Shown here piece after piece: positions 26,760-35,649 of a DNA stretch of 64,000 nt. The notes below the pieces were generated by a model. The model searched no databases. It worked only from the letters and a program-made list of their open reading frames with translations, and was not told the DNA's origin. The DNA is from Saprospiraceae bacterium (GTDB taxonomy: Bacteria; Bacteroidota; Bacteroidia; Chitinophagales; Saprospiraceae). Each line of letters opens with the position of its first letter. Position 1 is the stretch's first letter. The DNA lies in the NCBI GenBank assembly GCA_016715465.1, contig JADKAA010000029.1, forward strand, positions 744,001-808,000, read 5' to 3'. The position numbers and the translations under genes are program-made.

Positions 26760-28130
26760 TTAATATCCGGCACCTATCTGTATGCCTCCGCTACTTCTTC
26801 CCTTGATTTTTCCTGATTTCACCAAGCCATCATATTTGCGCATCAGCAGGTATGATTCGATCTGTGCCAGCGTATCCAAAGCAACCCCAACGAGGATCAG
26901 CAATGAAGTACCCCCAAAAAAGATGGCAAAGGCATCACTGACGCCAACCGCTGCTACAATGGCCGGCATGATGGCGATGAGTCCTAAAAAGATGGAACCC
27001 GGGAAAGTAATTCTGGTTGTCAGTGAATCAATATAGTCTTCAGTATCATCACCTGGTTTTACGCCTGGAATGAAAGAGTTCTGATTTTTAAGATAGGTTG
27101 CATATTGTTTGGGATTTACAATCAACGCTGTATATACATACGTAAACAATACGACCAGGATAAAAAATATCAGGTTATAGGGCACTGATTTCCAGTTGTT
27201 GAGGGAAATCAGGAAGTTGCTCTGTGTACCAGAATTGGCCATGGCCCATTGGGCAACGGTCAAAGGTAAAAACATAATTGCCTGGGCGAAGATGATCGGC
27301 ATAACACCTGAAGCGTTAACTTTCAAAGGAATATAATCTCTTGCACCTGCCACCGGCAAGTCTCCGGAAGTTCTTCCCACCATTTTTTTAGCAAACTGGA
27401 TTGGAATTTTCCTGACACCCTGAACAATCAATATGGCTGCAAGGATTACGAAGAATAAAGCTGCCATTTCGATAACCAGAATGAGGGGTCCCGCGCTGGA
27501 AAGCTGCTTGGAGAATTCACCCACGAATGATCTTGGAAGGGTGGCAATGATACCAATCATGATGATAAGAGAAACCCCATTTCCAATTCCTTTATCGGTA
27601 ATGCGCTCACCCAACCACATGGCAAAAAGAGTACCTGTAGCGAGAATGATGGAATTACCCAGGAAAAAGATGGAAGGAGATACATTGGGGTCAATGGCAC
27701 CAGGCGTAGAATTCAGGAATGTGAGGTAAGTACCGCCCTGAACAATACTGATCAAGACCGTCAGTAATCGGGTATATTGATTGATTTTCTTTCTTCCCGA
27801 CTCCCCTTCGTGCATTTGAAGCTTCTGAAAATACGGTACCGCAAAGCCCAGAAGTTGCAGGATGATGGAAGCCGTGATGTATGGCATTACCCCTAAGGCA
27901 AAAACTGAACCCTGGTTAAAAGCACCACCGGTAAAGTTGTTGATGAGGCCCAACAGGTCATTGGATCCCCTGTTGGCTGCCGCCTGTGCCAATGCAGATG
28001 CATTGACGCCCGGAAGCACAATGAAAGATCCAACCCTGTACACAGCCAGGATTATAAGCGTAAAAAGGATCTTATCTCTAAGCTCCTTTATACTCCATAT
28101 ATTTTTTAAAGTCTCAATAAACTTATTCAT
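26760..28130 (-). CDS. secY: Protein translocase subunit SecY
   Basis: 456 residues with ten predicted membrane spans. SecY is the channel of the SecYEG translocon in the inner membrane. Recognisable blocks are LPGVNASALAQ near the first plug region, GVMPYITASIILQLL (second span), GIGNGVSLIIMIGI and MPIIFAQAIMFLP. It lies 11 bases after rplO. In-frame with no defects. Confidence 0.97.
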   Translation of the reverse strand: MNKFIETLKNIWSIKELRDKILFTLIILAVYRVGSFIVLPGVNASALAQAAANRGSNDLLGLINNFTGGAFNQGSVFALGVMPYITASIILQLLGFAVPYFQKLQMHEGESGRKKINQYTRLLTVLISIVQGGTYLTFLNSTPGAIDPNVSPSIFFLGNSIILATGTLFAMWLGERITDKGIGNGVSLIIMIGIIATLPRSFVGEFSKQLSSAGPLILVIEMAALFFVILAAILIVQGVRKIPIQFAKKMVGRTSGDLPVAGARDYIPLKVNASGVMPIIFAQAIMFLPLTVAQWAMANSGTQSNFLISLNNWKSVPYNLIFFILVVLFTYVYTALIVNPKQYATYLKNQNSFIPGVKPGDDTEDYIDSLTTRITFPGSIFLGLIAIMPAIVAAVGVSDAFAIFFGGTSLLILVGVALDTLAQIESYLLMRKYDGLVKSGKIKGRSSGGIQIGAGY

Positions 28131-28141
28131 GTCCTATTGAA

Positions 28142-28588
28142 TTATTCAGCTGAAACGGAACCGCCCGCGGCCTCAATCTTGGCTTTCGCTGAAGGGGATA
28201 TATTGGAAATTTTTACGTTCACTTTTGCAGTAAGGTCACCATGTGCCAGGATTTTCACCAGCTCATTCGCAGAAACCACACCGTATTTCACGAGGACCTC
28301 ATTGTTGATTTCCGATACACCTGCTTTATCAACAAGGGCCTGAAGTTGAGAAACGTTTACTGCAGTATATTCTTTCCTGTTGATGTTTTTAAAACCTCTT
28401 TTAGGAAGACGCATTTGCAACGGCATCTGACCTCCTTCAAAGTGTCTCTTATTCTTGAAACCAGACCTTGACTTGGCACCTTTGTGACCCCTTGTGGAAG
28501 TTCCTCCCCTACCGGATCCTGTACCTCGGCCTAACCTCTTATTTGTTTTTACCGAACCCGGTGCCGGTTTTAAATTAAAAAGATCCAT
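28142..28588 (-). CDS. rplO: 50S ribosomal protein L15
   Basis: 148 residues. The Gly/Arg-rich N-terminus (RLGRGTGSGRGGTSTRGHKG) threads into 23S rRNA. It lies 28 bases after rpmD and 11 before secY. Confidence 0.97.
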   Translation of the reverse strand: MDLFNLKPAPGSVKTNKRLGRGTGSGRGGTSTRGHKGAKSRSGFKNKRHFEGGQMPLQMRLPKRGFKNINRKEYTAVNVSQLQALVDKAGVSEINNEVLVKYGVVSANELVKILAHGDLTAKVNVKISNISPSAKAKIEAAGGSVSAE

Positions 28589-28616
28589 ATTTTTTCTTTT
28601 ACTTTAAAGTAAACAA

Positions 28617-28796
28617 TTATGCTTTTTCAACGCTTACCAGGTGGTGCACTGCTTTCACCATGCCCAGGATCTGGGGAGTGGCTTCTTTAACCACAGACTG
28701 GTTAACCTTTCTCAAGCCGAGGGCTGTGATGGTATCCTTCTGGCGTTGTGCCCTGTCGATGGTACTTTTTACCTGTGTAATTTTTATCTTGTCCAT
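28617..28796 (-). CDS. rpmD: 50S ribosomal protein L30
   Basis: A 59-residue ORF found by direct translation: MDKIKITQVKSTIDRAQRQK, then TITALGLRKVNQSVVKEATP, ending HHLVSVEKA. This is the short bacterial L30 with its typical ALGLRK turn. It sits between rpsE (11 bases upstream) and rplO. Confidence 0.95.
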   Translation of the reverse strand: MDKIKITQVKSTIDRAQRQKDTITALGLRKVNQSVVKEATPQILGMVKAVHHLVSVEKA

Positions 28797-28807
28797 AATG
28801 GTATTAA

Positions 28808-29320
28808 TTATCCTTCGTAAACTTTTGTCAATGTTATGCCCCTCTGACGTGCCACCTCATATGAATCTCTCATTTTAGAAAGTGCATCAAGGGTAGCTTT
28901 TACCACGTTGTGTGGATTTGAGGATCCCTGAGATTTACCCAATACATTGTGCACACCTGCCATTTCGAGTACTGCCCTCATGGCACCACCTGCAATAACA
29001 CCCGTACCATCCGCTGCTGGCTTCAACAAAACTTTACCTGCACCGAATTTTCCTTTTTGATCGTGAGGAATGGTCCCTTTGATGACCGGAACTTTGATCA
29101 GGTTTTTCTTGGCATCATCTACCGCCTTGGAAATAGACTCAGATACATCTCTTGCTTTACCCAGGCCGTAGCCTACCGTGCCGTTGCCGTCACCTACAAC
29201 CACCAGGGCGGAAAAACTAAAAGTTCTACCCCCTTTGGTAACCTTCGCTACTCTTGCCAGGTTGACAAGTTTATCTTTCAATTCCGATTCTGTCGGCTTT
29301 ACTCTTTGATTTTCAGACAT
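28808..29320 (-). CDS. rpsE: 30S ribosomal protein S5
   Basis: 170 residues. The N-terminal double-stranded-RNA-binding-like domain (KGGRTFSFSALVVVGDGNG) and the C-terminal domain (KGTIPHDQKGKFGAGKVLLKPA) are both complete. S5 affects decoding accuracy. It follows rplR by 21 bases. Confidence 0.97.
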   Translation of the reverse strand: MSENQRVKPTESELKDKLVNLARVAKVTKGGRTFSFSALVVVGDGNGTVGYGLGKARDVSESISKAVDDAKKNLIKVPVIKGTIPHDQKGKFGAGKVLLKPAADGTGVIAGGAMRAVLEMAGVHNVLGKSQGSSNPHNVVKATLDALSKMRDSYEVARQRGITLTKVYEG

Positions 29321-29341
29321 TTTTTAATGCTATGTTGAGTT

Positions 29342-29689
29342 TTAAAATATCAATCCACCTTCTCTTGCACCCTCGGCAAGGGCTTTAACCCTTCCATGAT
29401 ACAAGTAACCACCCCTGTCAAATACCACTGTCGCCACACCTGCTGTTTTAGCCTTTTCAGCCAATAACTTGCCTACAGCGGTTGCTTGTTGTGATTTGTT
29501 ACCTGTGAAATTGGTCAGGTTCTTTGAGGAAGCAGCGGCCAAAGTTTTACCGTTGATGTCATCAATAACCTGGGCATAGATGCCTTTATTACTTCTGAAC
29601 ACATTTAACCTTGGTCTTTCGGGGCTGCCAGAAATTTTGCTTCTGATCCTCAAATGAATTTTACGTCTGCTTTCTGCTTTGGTATTCAT
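29342..29689 (-). CDS. rplR: 50S ribosomal protein L18
   Basis: 115 residues, ending DRGGYLYHGRVKALAEGARE then GLIF, the typical L18 end. It binds 5S rRNA with L5. It lies 18 bases after rplF. Confidence 0.97.
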   Translation of the reverse strand: MNTKAESRRKIHLRIRSKISGSPERPRLNVFRSNKGIYAQVIDDINGKTLAAASSKNLTNFTGNKSQQATAVGKLLAEKAKTAGVATVVFDRGGYLYHGRVKALAEGAREGGLIF

Positions 29690-29707
29690 TTTTCTTAATT
29701 GAATTTA

Positions 29708-30274
29708 TTATTTCTTACCACCTTTACCGGCAGTCTTACCAGCTTTTCTTCTAATGATTTCTCCAGAGAACTTGATACCTTTTCCTTTGTATGGCTCTGG
29801 TTTCCTAAATGCCCTTATTTTGGCAGCTACCTGACCCAGTAATTGTTTGTCCACACTTTCCAGACTCACCATTCGATTGGATCCCTTTTCTGTTTTTGTG
29901 TTCAATACAATTTCTTTAGGCAACTCAAACATGATGGGGTGTGAATAACCCACGATCAATTCGAGCAGGTTACCTGTGTTGGTAGCCCTGTAACCTACAC
30001 CCACCAGTTCCATGGTCTTGGTAAATCCAGTGGACACACCATTTACCATATTGCTGAGCAAAGAGCGGGAAAGTCCGTGAACGGCTTTATGCCTTTGTTG
30101 TTCAGTAGGCCTTTTCACGGTAATTGTACCGTCTTCAAGGCTTATTTCCATATCCTGGTCAATTTGCTCCTGTAACTGACCTTTTGGGCCTTTTACGGTA
30201 ACAAAGTTTCCTTTTGTTATATCGATAGATACCCCTTTTGGTAAACTTATTGGAGCATTTCCTATTCTTGACAT
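29708..30274 (-). CDS. rplF: 50S ribosomal protein L6
   Basis: 188 residues: two repeated L6 folds, with the signature PEPYKGKGIKF near the C-terminus, followed by a Lys/Gly-rich tail. It lies near the factor-binding site of the large subunit. It is 16 bases after rpsH. Confidence 0.97.
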   Translation of the reverse strand: MSRIGNAPISLPKGVSIDITKGNFVTVKGPKGQLQEQIDQDMEISLEDGTITVKRPTEQQRHKAVHGLSRSLLSNMVNGVSTGFTKTMELVGVGYRATNTGNLLELIVGYSHPIMFELPKEIVLNTKTEKGSNRMVSLESVDKQLLGQVAAKIRAFRKPEPYKGKGIKFSGEIIRRKAGKTAGKGGKK

Positions 30275-30290
30275 TTCGCTTTTTTTAAAA

Positions 30291-30695
30291 TTAATAAACG
30301 TAACAAAGTAATTCTCCTCCCACGTTCTGAGCCCTGGCCTGTTTGTCGGTCATTACCCCGCTGGAAGTGGAAACAATGGCAATACCCAGGCCACTTGCCA
30401 CTTTAGGTATCTCATTTGACCTTACATATTGTCTGAGACCTGGTTTGGAAATCCTTCCCAATTCTCTGATTACCGGCTGCTTTGTCTGCCTGTCATATTT
30501 TATGGCAATATGGATTTCTCCCTGCTTTCCGGCCTGGTCATCAAACTTGTACTTCAGGATATATCCCTGCTCGTACAAAATCTGCGTCATGGCCTTCTTG
30601 ATGTTTGAGGCAGGAATCATTACTGTTGTATGACCTGCTTTTTGTGCATTCCTGATTCTTGTCAGAAAATCAGCAATCGGATCTGTAACCATCAT
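30291..30695 (-). CDS. rpsH: 30S ribosomal protein S8
   Basis: 134 residues. The N-terminus TDPIADFLTRIRNAQKAGH and the C-terminal STSSGVMTDKQARAQNVGGE are diagnostic. Two adjacent ATG codons (30695 and 30692) are possible starts; most relatives begin with the second. S8 binds the central domain of 16S rRNA and in other bacteria represses the spc operon. Confidence 0.97.
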   Translation of the reverse strand: MMVTDPIADFLTRIRNAQKAGHTTVMIPASNIKKAMTQILYEQGYILKYKFDDQAGKQGEIHIAIKYDRQTKQPVIRELGRISKPGLRQYVRSNEIPKVASGLGIAIVSTSSGVMTDKQARAQNVGGELLCYVY

Positions 30696-30726
30696 GTTGT
30701 TATACTTTACTTTGCTTCTAAATTAA

Positions 30727-30996
30727 TTACCAACTGGCTTTTGTGATTCCCGGAATTTTGCCTTCATTGGCCATTTTCCTGAAAGTTACCCGGTTGATAC
30801 CGAATTTTCTCATATATCCCTTAGGTCTGCCGGTCAACTGACACCTGTTGTGCAGTCTCACTTTTGCGCTGTTCCTGGGTAGTTTGTCCAGTGCCTCATA
30901 GTCTCCTGCCTCTTTGAGTTTTTTCCTCAGTTCGGCATACTTTTCGACAAGTCTTTCTCTCTTGTGCTCTCTGGCAATGATTGATTTCTTAGCCAT
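30727..30996 (-). CDS. rpsN: 30S ribosomal protein S14 (zinc-free form)
   Basis: 89 residues. This is the long, zinc-independent type: the C-x2-C pairs are missing, and the C-terminus reads CQLTGRPKGYMRKFGINRVT followed by FRKMANEGKIPGITKASW. It lies five bases after rplE. Confidence 0.97.
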   Translation of the reverse strand: MAKKSIIAREHKRERLVEKYAELRKKLKEAGDYEALDKLPRNSAKVRLHNRCQLTGRPKGYMRKFGINRVTFRKMANEGKIPGITKASW

Positions 30997-31001
30997 TGAT
31001 A

Positions 31002-31559
31002 TTAATTATTTTGATTTTTAAATGGAAGTCCCATGGCCTTAAGCAATGCATATGCTTCGGCATCGGTTTTGGCAGACGTCACAAAGGTGATGTCCATACC
31101 TGTAATTTTATTCACCTTGTCTATATCGATTTCCGGGAAGATGATTTGTTCTGTGATACCCATAGAGTAGTTGCCATTGCCATCAAAGCTCTTGTCGTTG
31201 ATGCCTTTGAAATCTCTTACCCTTGGCAGTGTAACGGTAATTAACCTCTCGAGGAATTCGTACATTTGGTCGTTTCTCAGGGTAACCCTGGTACCGATGG
31301 CCATACCTTCTCTCAATTTGAAGTTTGACACCGACTTGGTAGCTTTGGTAGCTACTGCTTTTTGCCCTGCAATGGTGGTCATTTCATTTAAAGCAGCATC
31401 GATCAGCTTTTTGTCCTGTGTTGCTGCACCTACACCCTGATTGAGGCATATTTTCAGCAATTTGGGAACCTGCATAGATGACTTATACTGGAACTTCTCA
31501 TGAAGATCCTTGACCACCTCATTTCTATATTTTGTCTTTAGACTAGGTACGTAGCTCAT
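31002..31559 (-). CDS. rplE: 50S ribosomal protein L5
   Basis: 185 residues. It binds 5S rRNA and contacts the P-site tRNA. The family core is visible (VPKLLKICLNQGVG; LRNDQMYEFLERLITVTLPR; MDITFVTSAKTDAEAYALL). Its start codon overlaps the rplX stop by one base (TAATG), indicating translational coupling. Confidence 0.97.
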   Translation of the reverse strand: MSYVPSLKTKYRNEVVKDLHEKFQYKSSMQVPKLLKICLNQGVGAATQDKKLIDAALNEMTTIAGQKAVATKATKSVSNFKLREGMAIGTRVTLRNDQMYEFLERLITVTLPRVRDFKGINDKSFDGNGNYSMGITEQIIFPEIDIDKVNKITGMDITFVTSAKTDAEAYALLKAMGLPFKNQNN

Positions 31560-31912
31560 TATTTAATGATTTCGCCTGATTTTTTAGAATATCTTACATT
31601 TTTTCCATCAACAGTCTTGCGTCCAACCCTGGTAGCTTTGCCACTTTTTGGATCGATAAGCGATAGGTTGGATATGTGCACAGGAGACTCAATTTCATTG
31701 ATACCACCTGGATTGTTTTCGGTAGGCTTGGAATGTTTCTTTACCATTTTGATTCCTTCCACAATGGCTCTATTTTCCTTGGTGAGGATTTGCTGAACGG
31801 TTCCGGTTTCGCCCTTGTTGTCACCAGATATAACCATCACTTTGTCCCCTTTCTTAATTTGGTACTTGGGGGTGAATCTGTTGGTTGTATAATTTTTAGT
31901 TGACATTGTCAA
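31559..31912 (-). CDS. rplX: 50S ribosomal protein L24
   Basis: 117 residues. A KOW motif (KKGDKVMVISGDNKGETGTV) marks the family; L24 is an early assembly protein. The preferred start may be the ATG at 31906 rather than 31912. It overlaps rplE by one base. Confidence 0.97.
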   Translation of the reverse strand: MTMSTKNYTTNRFTPKYQIKKGDKVMVISGDNKGETGTVQQILTKENRAIVEGIKMVKKHSKPTENNPGGINEIESPVHISNLSLIDPKSGKATRVGRKTVDGKNVRYSKKSGEIIK

Positions 31913-31926
31913 ATGTGTTTATAATG

Positions 31927-32292
31927 TTAAAGTACTTCAGGAGCAAGTGAAACGATCCTCATGTATTCCCTGTCTCTCAATTCCCTGGCAACAGGGCCGA
32001 AAATACGGGTTCCTCTTGGCTCATCTGCATTGTTAAGCAATACCACTGCGTTGTCATCAAACCTGATGTAAGAACCGTCCTTTCTTCGGATCTCTTTTTT
32101 GGTTCTCACAATTACAGCTTTTGACACGGTACCTTTCTTAACACCACCCGGAGTGGCATCCTTGACAGAAACAACAATCTTGTCGCCTACAGAAGCATAC
32201 CTTCTTTTGGTACCTCCCAGCACACGGATACAAAGTACTTCTTTGGCACCGCTGTTATCTGCTACGTTTAATCTTGATTCCTGCTGTATCAT
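31927..32292 (-). CDS. rplN: 50S ribosomal protein L14
   Basis: 121 residues, beginning MIQQESRLNVADNSGAKEVL and ending LAPEVL, the standard L14 ends. It forms an intersubunit bridge to 16S rRNA helix 14. It is 23 bases after rpsQ. Confidence 0.97.
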   Translation of the reverse strand: MIQQESRLNVADNSGAKEVLCIRVLGGTKRRYASVGDKIVVSVKDATPGGVKKGTVSKAVIVRTKKEIRRKDGSYIRFDDNAVVLLNNADEPRGTRIFGPVARELRDREYMRIVSLAPEVL

Positions 32293-32315
32293 AACTCTTT
32301 ATTGTAATATTAATG

Positions 32316-32573
32316 TTACTTGGCCTTTTCGATAATTTCTACGAGGTTCCATCGCTTAAGTCTGCTCAATGGCCTGGATTCGATGATCCTCACGATGTCC
32401 CCTTCATTGCACTCGTTTTTTTCATCGTGTGCCATAAATTTTTTGGTTTTTTTCACAAACTTACCGTACATCGGGTGCTTCAACCTTCTTTCCACGGACA
32501 CCGTCACAGACTTGTCCATTTTATTGCTGGTAACTACCCCTACGATTTGTTTTTTATTAGCTGATATTGCCAT
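32316..32573 (-). CDS. rpsQ: 30S ribosomal protein S17
   Basis: 85 residues, OB-fold: GVVTSNKMDKSVTVSVERRL, then GDIVRIIESRPLSRLKRWNL. It is a primary 16S rRNA binder. It lies six bases after rpmC. Confidence 0.97.
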   Translation of the reverse strand: MAISANKKQIVGVVTSNKMDKSVTVSVERRLKHPMYGKFVKKTKKFMAHDEKNECNEGDIVRIIESRPLSRLKRWNLVEIIEKAK

Positions 32574-32579
32574 TATTGA

Positions 32580-32840
32580 TTATTTTGACCTTCTTCTTAA
32601 TCTTATTTTTGACCTTTTTGTCAACACGTCAGCATCTGCTGTTGAAAGCTCCCTGCTCCTTATTTCGGTATTCAGGCGTGCAATTTCTTTACGTGTATTC
32701 CTGATTTCAAGCGGATTTTGCAATCCTCTTACCGCATGATCAAACTTAAGCTTGCTGATGTTTGAGTCGAGTTCAGTCACTTCGTGCTGAAGTTGTTCAA
32801 CACTCATGCTTTTCAATTCTGTATTTCTTTTACTTGCCAT
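32580..32840 (-). CDS. rpmC: 50S ribosomal protein L29
   Basis: 86 residues, two antiparallel helices with the L29 signature NPLEIRNTRKEIARLNTEI. It is longer than the ~65-residue average because of a basic C-terminal tail. It lies at the tunnel exit next to L23. It is 14 bases after rplP. Confidence 0.96.
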   Translation of the reverse strand: MASKRNTELKSMSVEQLQHEVTELDSNISKLKFDHAVRGLQNPLEIRNTRKEIARLNTEIRSRELSTADADVLTKRSKIRLRRRSK

Positions 32841-32854
32841 CTCGCATTTATTTA

Positions 32855-33274
32855 TTATTCTACGTAATCTGGTCTGATCACAAAACTGGTTAATACCGGC
32901 AATTTTTGCGCAGCAAGTCTGAGTGCTTCGCGGGCAGTTTCAGACGAAACGCCATCGATTTCAAACATGATGGTACCAGGTTTTACAATGGCAACCCAAT
33001 GGTCAAGAGCACCTTTACCCTTACCCATCCTCACCTCAGCAGGTTTAGAAGTTATCGGCTTGTCCGGGAAAATCCTGATCCAAACTTTTCCTTCCCTCTT
33101 CATGTACCTGGTAAGCGCAATCCTTGCAGACTCTATTTGTCTGCTGGTAAGCCTGCCACCATCCTGGGACTTGAGTGCAAATGATCCAAAATCAATGGTA
33201 TATCCCCTACCGGCATTACCCTTGATCCTGCCTTTATGCTGCTTCCTGTATTTAGTTCTTTTAGGTTGTAACAT
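32855..33274 (-). CDS. rplP: 50S ribosomal protein L16
   Basis: 139 residues, MLQPKRTKYRKQHKGRIKGN at the start; GKGKGALDHWVAIVKPG is intact. L16 helps organise the A-tRNA site. A 67-base spacer to rpsC upstream contains a possible internal promoter. Confidence 0.97.
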   Translation of the reverse strand: MLQPKRTKYRKQHKGRIKGNAGRGYTIDFGSFALKSQDGGRLTSRQIESARIALTRYMKREGKVWIRIFPDKPITSKPAEVRMGKGKGALDHWVAIVKPGTIMFEIDGVSSETAREALRLAAQKLPVLTSFVIRPDYVE

Positions 33275-33314
33275 TGTTCTATTTTTTTAAACCTACCTTT
33301 TTTGAAAAGTTCGG

Positions 33315-33341
33315 CAAAGGTACGAATATTTTAAATATCAA
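33315..33341 (-). promoter_or_regulatory. Possible internal promoter before rplP
   Basis: On the minus strand, TACCTTTG (33322-33315) matches the Bacteroidota -7 consensus TAnnTTTG. A TTG lies at 33341-33339, 16 bases upstream, shorter than the usual 18-21. It sits in the widest gap of the S10 segment, between rpsC and rplP. Confidence 0.5.
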
Positions 33342-34109
33342 TTATCTCTTTTTCTTTCTGGCCTGACCCTGACCCCTGTCTCTGTCTCCGCCCTGGTTTC
33401 TCCTGTCGGATCCGCCGCCTCTTTCCATTGAGCCTCCGCCTACTGACTTTTTCTCTACTCCGACATTGGGTGACAAGTCACGTTTACCCAATACTTCGCC
33501 TTTACAAATCCATATCTTAAGGCCAATGAGACCATAAACCGTCAGAGCCTCAGAAATGGTATAGTCGATGTCTGCCCTGAACGTATGCAGTGGCGTTCTT
33601 CCTTCTTTGTATTCTTCTGTCCTGGCCATATCCGCACCATTGAGACGTCCACTCACCCTAACCTTAATGCCTTCCGCACCAGCCCTCATGGTAGACTGAA
33701 TTGCCATTTTGATGGCCCTTCGGTAATTGATCCTGCTCTCGATCTGCTTGGCAATGGTTTCACCCACAATGACTGCATCAAGTTCTGGCTTTCTGATCTC
33801 CACAATGTTGATCTGCACATCTTTACTGGTAAGCTTCTTCAATTCTTCTTTGATCTTATCCACTTCCTGCCCACCCTTTCCGATGATGATGCCGGGACGG
33901 GATGTATTGATGGTAACGGTTACCCTTTTCAGTGTTCGTTCGATGACAATTTTAGCAATGCCTCCTTTGGAAATCCTCGCATTCAGGTAATTTCTGATTT
34001 TTTCATCTTCTACTACCTTAAGGGCGAAATCTTTTCCACCGAACCAACTGGAATCCCATCCTTTGATGATTCCTAACCTATTGCCAATCGGATTTGTCTT
34101 TTGACCCAT
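33342..34109 (-). CDS. rpsC: 30S ribosomal protein S3
   Basis: 255 residues. The KH domain (RPGIIIGKGGQEVDKIKEEL) and the C-terminal S3 domain are complete to about residue 215. A tail of about 35 residues follows, rich in Gly, Arg, Gln and Asp (RRNQGGDRDRGQGQARKKKR). S3 lines the mRNA entry channel. It is 28 bases after rplV. Confidence 0.97.
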   Translation of the reverse strand: MGQKTNPIGNRLGIIKGWDSSWFGGKDFALKVVEDEKIRNYLNARISKGGIAKIVIERTLKRVTVTINTSRPGIIIGKGGQEVDKIKEELKKLTSKDVQINIVEIRKPELDAVIVGETIAKQIESRINYRRAIKMAIQSTMRAGAEGIKVRVSGRLNGADMARTEEYKEGRTPLHTFRADIDYTISEALTVYGLIGLKIWICKGEVLGKRDLSPNVGVEKKSVGGGSMERGGGSDRRNQGGDRDRGQGQARKKKR

Positions 34110-34137
34110 GGATTATTTTTTGTACTTACTTGTTAAA

Positions 34138-34494
34138 TTATGCTTCAATGGTTGTTTTTCCGTCGACCACGATGGTTACGTGATTCATACGCTTGCGGAT
34201 TCTATGTGCCCTACCCTGAGGTGCAGGCTGAAAACGCTTTAGCATGCTACCTCCATCTACAAAAACAGTCTTTACATAAAGGTCTGCATCTTCGGGACTC
34301 ATACCATCGTTTTTATTCTCCCAGTTTGAAATAGCAGACAACAATAGTTTTTCCACCCAAACTGAACCTTCGTTTTTTGTGTACTTTAGTATATTCAAGG
34401 CATCGTTTACAGCCTTTCCTCTGATAATGTCAACCACCAGTCTCATTTTTCTTGGAGACATAGGGCAGTTTCTGAGTTTAGCAACAGCTTCCAT
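34138..34494 (-). CDS. rplV: 50S ribosomal protein L22
   Basis: 118 residues. The tunnel-lining hairpin region (DGGSMLKRFQPAPQGRAHRI then RKRMNHVTIVV) is intact. It is 21 bases after rpsS. Confidence 0.97.
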   Translation of the reverse strand: MEAVAKLRNCPMSPRKMRLVVDIIRGKAVNDALNILKYTKNEGSVWVEKLLLSAISNWENKNDGMSPEDADLYVKTVFVDGGSMLKRFQPAPQGRAHRIRKRMNHVTIVVDGKTTIEA

Positions 34495-34515
34495 TTTATG
34501 CTTGTTTATCTGTTA

Positions 34516-34782
34516 TTATTTTCTATTTCCTGAGTGTCCTTTGAACGTCCTTGTAGGCGCAAATTCTCCCAACTTGTGTCCGACCATGTTTTCCGTAACG
34601 AAAACCGGAATAAAAGACTTGCCATTGTGAACGGCGATGGTGTGCCCAACCATGGTCGGGATAATCATTGACGCTCTTGACCAGGTCTTGATGACTCCTT
34701 TCTTACCAGATTCATTGGCTTTGACAATTTTGTCCATAAGCTTATGAAAAATGTAAGGGCCTTTTTTTACTGATCTTGCCAT
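34516..34782 (-). CDS. rpsS: 30S ribosomal protein S19
   Basis: 88 residues, MARSVKKGPYIFHKLMDKI at the start and FAPTRTFKGHSGNRK at the end. A head protein that pairs with S13. It is seven bases after rplB. Confidence 0.97.
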   Translation of the reverse strand: MARSVKKGPYIFHKLMDKIVKANESGKKGVIKTWSRASMIIPTMVGHTIAVHNGKSFIPVFVTENMVGHKLGEFAPTRTFKGHSGNRK

Positions 34783-34789
34783 TGCTTAA

Positions 34790-35629
34790 TTAATTTGCTT
34801 TTTTAGATTTTCTTCTACTAATGATAAACTTGTTGGAAGGCTTATTTGGATTTCTGGTTTTCTGACCTTTTGCCATAATACCTGTCCTTGAAACCGGGTG
34901 GCCTCCGGATGCCCGGCCTTCACCACCACCCATCGGGTGATCTACTGGGTTCATCGCAACTCCCCTTACTCTTGGTCTGTAGCCAATCCATCGCTTTCTT
35001 CCTGCCTTACCGAGTTCTTCCTGCCCGTGATCCGGATTGGATACCACACCGATGGTAGCTTTGCAAGTCAACAAAACCCTTCTTACTTCAGAAGACGGCA
35101 TTTTGACGATCGCATACTTTCCTTCCCTGCCGGTAAGGGTTCCAAAAGTTCCCGCACTTCTTGCCAAAGCTGCACCCCTACCAGGGTTCATTTCGATGGC
35201 GTGGATGCTGGATCCCAGTGGAATATCTTTCAGGTACATGGCGTGGCCGACATTGGGCAACGCTTTGGCACCTGAGATAACCTCATCTCCAACTTTAATT
35301 TTATCCGGAGCGAGGATATACCTCTTCTCACCGTCGGCGTAAACTACCAAAGCAATAAATGCTGTCCTGTTTGGATCATATTCAATGGTGGTAACCTTAC
35401 CCGGAACATCTTCCTTGTCTCTCTTAAAATCAATTACACGGTACTTTCTCTTGTGCCCGCCACCAATCTGACGCATGGTCATCTTACCATCGTGGTTTCT
35501 TCCACCGGTGTTCGACTTTCCTGCAGTCAGACTTCTTTCAGGATTATTTGCGGTAGTAATTTCCGTAAACGCATTGCCTGTTCTGAATCTGGTACCAGGT
35601 GTAACTGGTTTAAATTTTTTAATACCCAT
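34790..35629 (-). CDS. rplB: 50S ribosomal protein L2
   Basis: 279 residues. The SH3-like and OB domains and the GVAMNPVDHPMGGGEGRASG loop with its conserved His near the peptidyl transferase centre are present. It is 20 bases after rplW. Confidence 0.98.
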   Translation of the reverse strand: MGIKKFKPVTPGTRFRTGNAFTEITTANNPERSLTAGKSNTGGRNHDGKMTMRQIGGGHKRKYRVIDFKRDKEDVPGKVTTIEYDPNRTAFIALVVYADGEKRYILAPDKIKVGDEVISGAKALPNVGHAMYLKDIPLGSSIHAIEMNPGRGAALARSAGTFGTLTGREGKYAIVKMPSSEVRRVLLTCKATIGVVSNPDHGQEELGKAGRKRWIGYRPRVRGVAMNPVDHPMGGGEGRASGGHPVSRTGIMAKGQKTRNPNKPSNKFIISRRKSKKAN

Positions 35630-35649
35630 AGTAAATACTATTTAGATGC

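Noticed and set aside
33585..34076. 163-residue plus-strand ORF opposite rpsC
   Set aside because: It is a shadow of rpsC, as are the many other antisense ORFs over the ribosomal cluster.
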